Source of the DNA: Gemmatimonadota bacterium
Lineage (GTDB): Bacteria; Gemmatimonadota; Gemmatimonadetes; Gemmatimonadales; GWC2-71-9
Direction: 5' to 3'
Assembly (NCBI GenBank): GCA_016720805.1
Contig: JADKJZ010000007.1
Location: 46,141 to 110,140, forward strand
Length of the DNA: 64,000 nucleotides
The first letter of the stretch is position 1. The number at the start of each line of letters is the position of its first letter. The position numbers and the translations under genes are program-made. Of this stretch, positions 15,565 through 22,816 are shown piece after piece. Below the pieces are notes generated by a model. It had not been told where the DNA came from, ran no database searches, and saw nothing but the letters and a program-made list of their open reading frames with translations.

Positions 15565-16926
15565 ATGCCCCTCCCCTCTCCCCGCATCCTGATCGCTGAC
15601 GACCAGGCCGACATTCTCCAGGCACTCCGACTCCTGCTTCGGCAAGAGGGATTCACGGTCGACAGCGCCTCCTCGCCCGCCGCGGTGCTCGCGGCGCTGG
15701 AACGGGGAGAGTTCGACGTCCTCCTGATGGACCTCAATTACACCCGGGATACGACTTCGGGCCGGGAAGGGCTCGACGTGCTGACGCAGATTCGTCAGCT
15801 CGACGCCACCCTCCCTGTCGTCGTCATGACCGCATTCGGGAGCGTGGAGGGTGCCGTGGAGGCGATGCGGCATGGAGCCCGCGATTACGTCGAGAAGCCC
15901 TGGGACAACCAGCGACTCGTCGCATTGCTCCGGACGCAGGTCGAACTCGGCTCCGCGCTCCGACGCGGCCAACGGCTCGAGGGCGAGAACGCCCTGCTGC
16001 GTGGCGATGGCACCCCTGACCTCGTCGCCGAGTCGCCGGCGATGCGCGCCGTCGCGAAACTGATGGCGCGCGTGGCGCCCTCGGATGCCAATGCGCTGAT
16101 CCTTGGCGAGCATGGGGTCGGCAAGGAAATCGCGGCGCGCTGGCTGCACCTCGCCAGTCAGCGGGCCGCGCGACCCATGATCACTGTCAACGTCGGTGGC
16201 CTCTCCGAGGGTGTCTTCGAGAGCGAACTCTTCGGCCACCTGAAGGGGGCCTTCACCGATGCGAAGAGCGACCGGATCGGACGCTTCGAACTCGCCGATC
16301 GCAGCACGCTCTTCCTCGATGAAATCGCCAACATCACGCCGAGTCAGCAGGCGAAGCTGCTCCGGGTCCTGAACACCGGAGAATTCGAGCGGGTCGGCTC
16401 GTCGCGGACCAGGACCGTCTCCACGCGCGTGTTCAGTGCGACGAACGCCGATCTGCCGACCGAGGTCAGCAGCGGGCGCTTTCGCGAAGACCTGCTGTAT
16501 CGCCTGAACACCGTCGAGATCCGGATTCCCGCCCTGCGCGATCGCCGCGAGGACATTCCGCCGCTCTCGGCCCATTTCCTGGCTCGGCATGCGACACACT
16601 ATCGCAAGCCGATCGGCGGCTTTGCCCCGGACGCGATGGCCGCGATGCTCAACTACGGGTGGCCCGGCAACATCCGCGAACTGGACCACGCCATCGAACG
16701 GGCGGTACTGCTCGCCGATGGCACCACGATCGGCACCGCCGACCTGGGGCTCAACGCCGCCGCCGCGGGCAGCAGCCAGCTCGACCAGATGACACTCGAG
16801 CAGGTCGAGCAGCTCCTGGTCCAGAAGGCGCTCGCGCGGACCGGCCACAACGTCACCGAAGCAGCCAAGGCGCTCGGACTCAGCCGAAGCGCGATGTACC
16901 GTCGGCTGGAGCGGTACGGACTGTAG
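15565..16926 (+). CDS. Sigma-54-dependent response regulator (NtrC family)
   Basis: A 453-residue activator with three domains. The receiver domain (1-125) has the acid pocket DD at 12-13, phosphoacceptor Asp56 in LLMDLN, and K in VEKPW. The AAA+ domain (about 150-370) has Walker A GEHGVGKE and Walker B LFLDEIANI; the sigma-54 contact loop reads GAFTDA instead of GAFTGA. The C-terminal Fis-type helix-turn-helix is TEAAKALGLSRSAMYRRLER. It is followed three bases later by a histidine kinase, its likely partner, and sits at the end of the efflux operon it probably controls. ATG 15565 fits the receiver start; the frame extends 33 bases upstream without a better site. Confidence 0.92.
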   Translation: MPLPSPRILIADDQADILQALRLLLRQEGFTVDSASSPAAVLAALERGEFDVLLMDLNYTRDTTSGREGLDVLTQIRQLDATLPVVVMTAFGSVEGAVEAMRHGARDYVEKPWDNQRLVALLRTQVELGSALRRGQRLEGENALLRGDGTPDLVAESPAMRAVAKLMARVAPSDANALILGEHGVGKEIAARWLHLASQRAARPMITVNVGGLSEGVFESELFGHLKGAFTDAKSDRIGRFELADRSTLFLDEIANITPSQQAKLLRVLNTGEFERVGSSRTRTVSTRVFSATNADLPTEVSSGRFREDLLYRLNTVEIRIPALRDRREDIPPLSAHFLARHATHYRKPIGGFAPDAMAAMLNYGWPGNIRELDHAIERAVLLADGTTIGTADLGLNAAAAGSSQLDQMTLEQVEQLLVQKALARTGHNVTEAAKALGLSRSAMYRRLERYGL

Positions 16927-16929
16927 CGC

Positions 16930-18336
16930 ATGGCCTCGCAACCGTGGCGACTCGTGGGGGTGGCGGCGCTCGCAGCGCTTCCCGCGGTAGGTATCGCGCT
17001 GATCCTGCTCTGGACGGAGCCCGGCAGCCTGGCGTTCCGGTGGACGGCGACGATCGCGATCCTTGCCTCGCTCGGACTGGGTCTTTCGGCGCTGCACTCG
17101 GCGGTCGTCCGACCCTTGCAGACGATCGCGAATCTCCTCGCCGCGATGCGCGAGGGTGACTTCTCGCACCGGGCGCGGTCGCTCGACCCGCAGGACGACC
17201 TCGGCCTCCTGTACGCCGAGACCAATGCCCTGGCCGACATGCTCCGGGGGCAACGGCTCGGGGTCATCGAGGCGACGGCCCTGCTCCAGACGGTCATGGC
17301 GGAGATCGACGCCGCGGTCTTCACCTTCGAGGACGAATCGGGCCGCCTCGTCTTTGCCAATCCGGGTGGTGCCCGTCTGCTCGACGAACCCGCCGAACGC
17401 CTGGTCGGACGGCACGCGGCGGACCTCGGGCTGGCGGACTGCTTCGATGGCGAGACGCCTCGTGTCCTCGAACAACGGGGCGCGTACGCCAACCGGTGGG
17501 AGCTGCGTCGGAGCAGCTTCCGGCAGGACGGCCGCGCGCACACGCTTGTCCTGCTCACCGACGTGCGCCGAGCGCTCCAGGTCGAGGAGCGTGAGGCGTG
17601 GCAACGGCTCATCCGGGTGCTGTCACACGAGATCAACAACTCGCTGGCGCCGATCCGCAGCTTCGCCGGGTCGCTCCGAAGTCTGGTCGATCGGTCACCA
17701 CGAGGCGATGCGAGTGACGCCGACCTCCGTGAGGGGCTCGGCGTGATCGAACAGCGGGCCGAGTCACTGGGGCGGTTCATCGCGGCCTATGCGCGACTCG
17801 CTCGGCTCCCGCGGCCCGTGCTGGCACCGATGCAACTCGGGGATTGGGTGCGCCGGGTCGTGTCGCTCGAGGGGCGGTTGCCGATCCTCGTCCAGGCCGG
17901 CCCTGACAGGACTCTGATGGCAGACCGCGACCAACTGGATCAATTACTCATCAATCTGGTGCGGAACGCCGTTGACGCGTCGCAGGAAACGGGGGGCGGG
18001 GTGTCAGTCCGCTGGGCATTGCGACCGGACGAGGTCGAACTGATCGTGGAGGATGAAGGCACGGGACTGGCCGCCGGGACCGCCAACCTCTTTGTTCCGT
18101 TCTACACCACCAAGCCGGGCGGCTCCGGCATCGGACTGGCGCTCTCCCGACGCATCGCCGAAGCGCATGGCGGCACGCTGCAGCTGGAGAACCGGACCGA
18201 TCGCGCCGGCTGTCGGGCGATCGTCCGGATTCCGGTGCAGACCCAGGCACGAGAGTCCACTGGTGCCTTCCAATCCGGAAGCTACCGCTCCGCACCACGG
18301 CACCTCGGAGGCGCCCCACGTGAACGACCTTCCTGA
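16930..18336 (+). CDS. Membrane sensor histidine kinase (NtrY/NtrB-like)
   Basis: A 468-residue kinase. Two N-terminal membrane helices (VAALAALPAVGIALILLW and IAILASLGLGLSALHSAV) have almost no periplasmic loop between them, so it likely senses within or near the membrane. A HAMP-like linker and a PAS domain (VFANPGGARLLDEPAERLVG) follow, then the dimerisation helix with phospho-acceptor His233 (VLSHEINNSLAPIRSF). The ATPase domain has the N box NLVRNAVDAS, G1 DEGTG and G2 PGGSGIGLAL. It follows the sigma-54 regulator by three bases, and its last 17 bases overlap the Ser/Thr kinase gene, so all three are probably translationally coupled. Confidence 0.9.
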   Translation: MASQPWRLVGVAALAALPAVGIALILLWTEPGSLAFRWTATIAILASLGLGLSALHSAVVRPLQTIANLLAAMREGDFSHRARSLDPQDDLGLLYAETNALADMLRGQRLGVIEATALLQTVMAEIDAAVFTFEDESGRLVFANPGGARLLDEPAERLVGRHAADLGLADCFDGETPRVLEQRGAYANRWELRRSSFRQDGRAHTLVLLTDVRRALQVEEREAWQRLIRVLSHEINNSLAPIRSFAGSLRSLVDRSPRGDASDADLREGLGVIEQRAESLGRFIAAYARLARLPRPVLAPMQLGDWVRRVVSLEGRLPILVQAGPDRTLMADRDQLDQLLINLVRNAVDASQETGGGVSVRWALRPDEVELIVEDEGTGLAAGTANLFVPFYTTKPGGSGIGLALSRRIAEAHGGTLQLENRTDRAGCRAIVRIPVQTQARESTGAFQSGSYRSAPRHLGGAPRERPS

Positions 18337-19318
18337 TTCGTCCCCGCACGACGCGCTCCAGCGCGAGCTCGGTGGCGGTCTCCGACTCGAGGAGCAGCTG
18401 ACGGGTGGGGGCATGTCCACGGTCTACCGCGCGCGCGACGTGGCGCTCAACCGTTCGGTCGTCATCAAGGTCCTCCCGGCCGAGCTGGCGGCGGCCGTGT
18501 CGGTGGAACGCTTCAAGCGCGAGATTCTCGTGTCAGCGGCGCTGCAGCATCCCCACATTGTCCCCGTGCTGAGTGCCGGGGAGGTCGATGGGCTGCCCTA
18601 CTTCGTCATGCCCTTCATCGACGGCGAGTCATTGCGTGCCCGCCTGGCCCGCGGTCCGCTCGCGGTGCGGGAGGCGGTGGCGATCCTGAAGGATGTGGCC
18701 CGCGCACTCTCGTATGCGCACACCAACGATGTGGTGCACCGGGACATCAAGCCCGACAACATCCTGCTGACCGGCGGCTCGGCCGTCGTCACGGACTTCG
18801 GCGTGGCCAAGGCGCTCAATGCCTCCCAGGCCTCCCGTCGCACGGGCCATATCAGCGGCGCGCACGGTGCGGCGATGACGGCCTCGGGGATCGCGATCGG
18901 CACACCAGCCTACATGGCCCCGGAGCAGGCGGCGGGCGACCCGAACACGGACCACCGGGCCGATCTCTACGCACTCGGGATTGTCGCCTGGGAGATGATG
19001 ACCGGGACGGCACCCTTCCACGGGCTCTCACCGCAACAAGTGATGGCGTCGCACGTGGTCCATACGCCACCAGCCGTTGCCTCCCGGCGGTATGACGTCC
19101 CCCGTGCCTTCGCCGCGGTGATCGATCATTTGTTGCAGAAGGAGCCCCGCAACCGCCCGCGCTTTGCGGCCGATGTCGTGCGCGCACTGGAAGACCCGGC
19201 GGTGTTGAGCGGCGACTTCGTGGCGACGCCGTCCGCCGGACGCCGCCGGCGCCGACCGCTGCTGATTGCTGGCGGGGTGGTCGTGCTGGCAATCGTGCTC
19301 GCCTTCCTGTTGCGCTGA
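18320..19318 (+). CDS. Tail-anchored Ser/Thr protein kinase
   Basis: A 332-residue Hanks-type kinase. The glycine loop is LTGGGMSTVY with catalytic Lys50 in VVIKVLP; the catalytic loop is VVHRDIKPDNILL, the metal motif VTDFGVAKAL and the P+1 region GTPAYMAPEQA. A basic stretch (RRRRR) is followed by a single C-terminal helix (LLIAGGVVVLAIVLAFLLR) that ends the protein, so the kinase is cytoplasmic and held by a tail anchor with no external sensor. The GTG start at 18320 has GGAGG upstream and lies inside the end of the histidine kinase gene. Coupling to a two-component system suggests cross-phosphorylation or joint control of the exporter. Confidence 0.9.
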   Translation: MNDLPDSSPHDALQRELGGGLRLEEQLTGGGMSTVYRARDVALNRSVVIKVLPAELAAAVSVERFKREILVSAALQHPHIVPVLSAGEVDGLPYFVMPFIDGESLRARLARGPLAVREAVAILKDVARALSYAHTNDVVHRDIKPDNILLTGGSAVVTDFGVAKALNASQASRRTGHISGAHGAAMTASGIAIGTPAYMAPEQAAGDPNTDHRADLYALGIVAWEMMTGTAPFHGLSPQQVMASHVVHTPPAVASRRYDVPRAFAAVIDHLLQKEPRNRPRFAADVVRALEDPAVLSGDFVATPSAGRRRRRPLLIAGGVVVLAIVLAFLLR

Positions 19319-19405
19319 CTTCCACCGCTGAAACCCCGGGCGGGGTCGCCTCGTCCTATACCCCTAATTCTCTTATGCCTTACACATTTACTGATGGGTG
19401 GCCCG

Positions 19406-19756
19406 ATGTCCCAAACGCCGATGATGCTCCTCAAGGGTACGCTCGACGTGCTGATCCTCAAGACCCTCAGCTGGGGCCCGAGCCATGGCTACGCCATCTC
19501 GCGCTGGATCCGCCACGTGACGGGCGATGCGCTGACGGTCGAGGAAGGAGCGCTCTATCCTGCCCTCCGACGGCTGGAAGAGAAGGCGCTGGTGGATTCG
19601 CAGTGGGAGACCACCGCCACGGGCCGCGAGGCGAAGGTCTATCGCCTGACGCCTGGAGGGCGGAGCCATCTGCGCACTGAACTCAGCCACTGGAGTCGCT
19701 ATGTCGCCGCGATGACGCGGGCGCTGGAGGCCCGGCCGACTGGGGCGATCGGGTGA
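19406..19756 (+). CDS. PadR-family transcriptional regulator
   Basis: A 116-residue PadR winged helix: MLLKGTLDVLILKTLSWGPS, then GYAISRWIRHVTGDALTVEE, GALYPALRRLEEKALVDSQW and the wing GREAKVYRLTPGGRSHL. An in-frame ATG at 19394 would add MGGP; the start at 19406 matches relatives. Its stop overlaps the GTG of the next ADOP gene (GTGA), so regulator and permease form a coupled pair. The 70 bases upstream contain a TATACC box near 19357 but no clear -35 element. Confidence 0.88.
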   Translation: MSQTPMMLLKGTLDVLILKTLSWGPSHGYAISRWIRHVTGDALTVEEGALYPALRRLEEKALVDSQWETTATGREAKVYRLTPGGRSHLRTELSHWSRYVAAMTRALEARPTGAIG

Positions 19757-22410
19757 CCGGGCGCGACCCGCTGGACCCCTTGCCGCTGTCGGGGCAGAAG
19801 CCGATCGGGGATGACGTGGCGCGGGAGATCGAGGGGCACATCGCGCTCCGGACCGAGGAACTCGTGGCGTCCGGGTGGGCCGCCGACGCGGCACGCGAGG
19901 AGGCACTCCGAGCCTTCGGTGACGTGACGCGGGTGCGCGATGAGTGCGTGTCCATCACCCGGCGCTCCCGCCGCGCCCAGTCCCGCGAGGAACGCTTCGG
20001 CGCCCTCTGGCTCGATCTCCGCTTCGCCGCCCGGATCCTGCGACGGTCGCCCGCCTTCACACTCGGTGCGATCGTCACTCTCGCGCTCGGCATCGGCGCC
20101 AACACCGCCATCTTCTCGGTGGTCGATGGCGTACTGCTCCGCCCCCTGGCGTTCGCCGAGCCGGACCGCCTCGTCGACGTGAAGGAACGCCATGACGGCG
20201 GCAGCACGTCCGACCTCTCGTGGCCGAACTTTGCAGATTGGCGTGACCAGGCTCGCAGCTTCGACGGTCTCGCCGCCTACAGCATCTCGGAAGGGACATT
20301 GCTGGGGGCCGACCGGCCGATGCACATCCGGACCGCGGCCGTCTCGGCGGGATTCTTTCCTGTCATGGCGATCACACCGCTCCTCGGACGGCTGCCTTCG
20401 GCCGACGACCACCGCCTCGGCGCCGCCCCGGTCGCCGTCGTCAGCCACCGCTTCTGGCAGACGCACTTGGGCGGAGTGCAGGACCTCGGCTCCAGGCGCC
20501 TCCGCACCGACTTCGACTTCGAGGTGATTGGCGTCCTGCCGCCGGGAATGACCTTCCCCGCGGACGCGGACCTCTGGTATCCGGTCGAGCTGTACTCCAT
20601 GGGTGTCAGTCGCACGGGGCACAACTTCTCGGTTGTCGGTCGACTGAAGCATGACCAGACCGAGCTCGCGGCCACGCGGGAGCTCGACGTCCTGACCGAC
20701 CGGATGCGGGCCGCGTCGCCCGGAGATTTCGACGCCGCCGGTGCGACCATCACGCCGCTCCAGGAGGTGTTGACCGGATCGCGCGCGCGCCCCCTCCTCC
20801 TGATCCTCGCGGCGTCGGCGCTGCTCCTGATCGCCGCGTGCACCAACCTGGCCAGCAGCCTGCTGGTCCGCGGCACCGGCCGCAGTCACGAACTGGCGAT
20901 CCGGTCCGCCATCGGTGCCGGCCGGGGGCGCCTGATCCGGCAGGTCTTCACCGAGAGCGTGCTGATCGGCCTTCTCGGCTGTGCGGCCGGTCTGGTCGTC
21001 GCGCTGGGCCTCCAACGCCTCCTCCTGGCGATGGCCCCCGCGGGGCTGGTGCCGGCCGGCATGGCGCCTTTCGATGCGAGGGTGATCGGCTTCTCCGTGA
21101 TCCTCTCCCTGTTGACCTCGGTAATGTTCGGCCTTCTCCCCGCGCTGCGAGGTTCGTCGATTCGTCCGGCCGACGCCATGCGCGAGGGAGGCCGCAACAG
21201 CGGCTCACGACGGAGTCGCCGACTCTGGTCGATGCTCGTCGCCGTCGAGGTCGCACTTGCCGTGGTGCTCCTGGCCGGTTCCGGACTGATGATCCGCAGC
21301 TTCGCCTCACTCACCGCGATCGACCCCGGCTTCCGCACAGATCATGTCTTGACGACGCCGCTTGATCTCCCGGTCTCCTCCTATCCGACGGGGCGGGAAG
21401 CCGTGGAAGTTCACCGCCGCATCGTTGCCGCGATCGGAGAATTGCCGGGGGTGGTCGCGGTGGGCGTGGGCAATCGGCTGCCGCTCGAGAACAACGGCCC
21501 CAATGGCGCGATCCAGGTCCTCGGAAAGACACCGATCGCCGGCAAGGACTACACGGGAAGCGCGGTCTACCGGGTCGTGAGCGATGGCTACTTCGAGGCG
21601 CTGGGGATGCGCCTGATCGCCGGCCGCTTCTTCACCGCCGGCGACCGTGAAGGCGCCGCGCCGGTGGCCGTGGTGAGCCAGGCCCTGGCACAGCGCGAGT
21701 GGCCAGGCGAGTCCCCGATCGGCCGGCTCCTCCGGCCGTACGGGATGGACGAGGACAGCGGGAAAGACTACGCCACGGTCGTGGGTGTGGTGGACGACAT
21801 CCCCCACGCCGCGCTCGCCGCCGAGCGCATGCCGGCAGTGTGGTATCCCATTGCCCAGATGCCGGCGCGGGCGCATGGGTTGACCCTCGTGGTGCGGACC
21901 GCCGGGGCGCCCGCCGACCTGGCCCAGCTGGTTCGCCAGCGCATCGAGGCGATCGATCCCCGCCTTCCCGTCGACTTCCTGACCATGGAGCAACGGCTCA
22001 CGGCCACCATCGCGGATCGCCGCTTCGTGATGGTGGTCCTGGCCACCTTTGCGATCGTCGCCCTGCTCCTCGCCGCGGTCGGCATTCACGGCGTGGTGGC
22101 CTACACGGTGGCCCAGCGCACGCGGGAGATCGGCATCCGGATCGCATTGGGCGCGGCGCCGCAGCGCGTGCAGGCGATGGTGCAACGCGGCGCGATGGCC
22201 GTGATCGGCCTCGGGTTGGCGGTGGGCGGGGTCGGTGCGCTGCTCGGCACCCGGGTCATGCGGGCCATCCTCTACGACGTCGAACCCGGAGACCCGCTGA
22301 CGCTCCTGCTGGCCGTCGCGGTGCTCGGCGGCGTCGGCTTCGTCGCCAGCTGGCTGCCGGCCCGGCGCGGGGCCCACACCGATCCGGTTCGTGCGATCCG
22401 GACCGAGTGA
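19753..22410 (+). CDS. ADOP-type ABC transporter permease
   Basis: An 885-residue permease that starts with a GTG overlapping the padR stop. The cytoplasmic permease-prefix domain (REIEGHIALRTEELVASGW, then EEALRAFGDVTRVRDE) is followed by the first membrane unit (LALGIGANTAIFSVVDGVLL), a periplasmic MacB domain, the central helices (LLIAACTNLASSLLVRGTGR), a second periplasmic domain, and the C-terminal FtsX unit (AYTVAQRTREIGIRIALGAA). It ends WLPARRGAHTDPVRAIRTE. No adjacent ATPase. The role is unknown beyond export or membrane remodelling typical of the superfamily. Confidence 0.9.
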   Translation: MTGRDPLDPLPLSGQKPIGDDVAREIEGHIALRTEELVASGWAADAAREEALRAFGDVTRVRDECVSITRRSRRAQSREERFGALWLDLRFAARILRRSPAFTLGAIVTLALGIGANTAIFSVVDGVLLRPLAFAEPDRLVDVKERHDGGSTSDLSWPNFADWRDQARSFDGLAAYSISEGTLLGADRPMHIRTAAVSAGFFPVMAITPLLGRLPSADDHRLGAAPVAVVSHRFWQTHLGGVQDLGSRRLRTDFDFEVIGVLPPGMTFPADADLWYPVELYSMGVSRTGHNFSVVGRLKHDQTELAATRELDVLTDRMRAASPGDFDAAGATITPLQEVLTGSRARPLLLILAASALLLIAACTNLASSLLVRGTGRSHELAIRSAIGAGRGRLIRQVFTESVLIGLLGCAAGLVVALGLQRLLLAMAPAGLVPAGMAPFDARVIGFSVILSLLTSVMFGLLPALRGSSIRPADAMREGGRNSGSRRSRRLWSMLVAVEVALAVVLLAGSGLMIRSFASLTAIDPGFRTDHVLTTPLDLPVSSYPTGREAVEVHRRIVAAIGELPGVVAVGVGNRLPLENNGPNGAIQVLGKTPIAGKDYTGSAVYRVVSDGYFEALGMRLIAGRFFTAGDREGAAPVAVVSQALAQREWPGESPIGRLLRPYGMDEDSGKDYATVVGVVDDIPHAALAAERMPAVWYPIAQMPARAHGLTLVVRTAGAPADLAQLVRQRIEAIDPRLPVDFLTMEQRLTATIADRRFVMVVLATFAIVALLLAAVGIHGVVAYTVAQRTREIGIRIALGAAPQRVQAMVQRGAMAVIGLGLAVGGVGALLGTRVMRAILYDVEPGDPLTLLLAVAVLGGVGFVASWLPARRGAHTDPVRAIRTE

Positions 22411-22433
22411 AACCGGCTGCAACCCTTTGGCGT

Positions 22434-22471
22434 ATTCCCTCATCATTGATGGTATCACCATGTGAGGGAAT
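22434..22471. promoter_or_regulatory. Candidate PadR operator (perfect 9-bp inverted repeat)
   Basis: ATTCCCTCA at 22434-22442 is exactly mirrored by TGAGGGAAT at 22463-22471, with a 20-base centre that itself contains the near-palindrome TGGTATCACCA. The right arm includes the GAGGG ribosome site of the padR gene starting at 22475. Position and symmetry fit an autoregulatory operator. The binding protein is inferred, not shown. Confidence 0.5.
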
Positions 22472-22474
22472 GCC

Positions 22475-22813
22475 ATGCCCGACGAACTCGAACTCTTTCA
22501 GGGGACGCTCGACGTCCTCGTCCTCCGGGCGCTGAGTCACGGCCCCCGACACGGCTACGCGGTGGCCCGATGGGTCGAGGAGGGGTCTGACGGCACCTTC
22601 CGCATCCTGGACGGAGCGCTGTATACCTCGCTGCATCGGCTCGAGGAGCGTGGCTGGGTCGACGCCGAATGGGGCATCTCGGAGCGCGGCAAGCGCGCAC
22701 GGTTCTACCGACTCACCACGGCAGGCCGCGGCGAATTGCGGAAGCGGACCCGGAACTGGGACCGGTACGTCGTCGCCGTCGCGAAGGTCATGGCCGCACC
22801 GGCGAGGGCCTGA
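22475..22813 (+). CDS. PadR-family transcriptional regulator
   Basis: A 112-residue PadR protein with the core LFQGTLDVLVLRALSHGPRH, then GYAVARWVEEGSDGTFRILD, GALYTSLHRLEERGWVDAEW and the wing GKRARFYRLTTAGRGEL. It lies three bases before the following ADOP gene on the same strand. A perfect inverted repeat covers its upstream region and ribosome site. It is one of three PadR paralogues here, each directly upstream of an ADOP permease with a prefix domain. Confidence 0.88.
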   Translation: MPDELELFQGTLDVLVLRALSHGPRHGYAVARWVEEGSDGTFRILDGALYTSLHRLEERGWVDAEWGISERGKRARFYRLTTAGRGELRKRTRNWDRYVVAVAKVMAAPARA

Positions 22814-22816
22814 CCG

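Noticed and set aside
19340..19393. An operator-like repeat before the padR at 19406
   Set aside because: The AT-rich stretch around 19360-19390 has no convincing inverted repeat like those of the other two padR genes.
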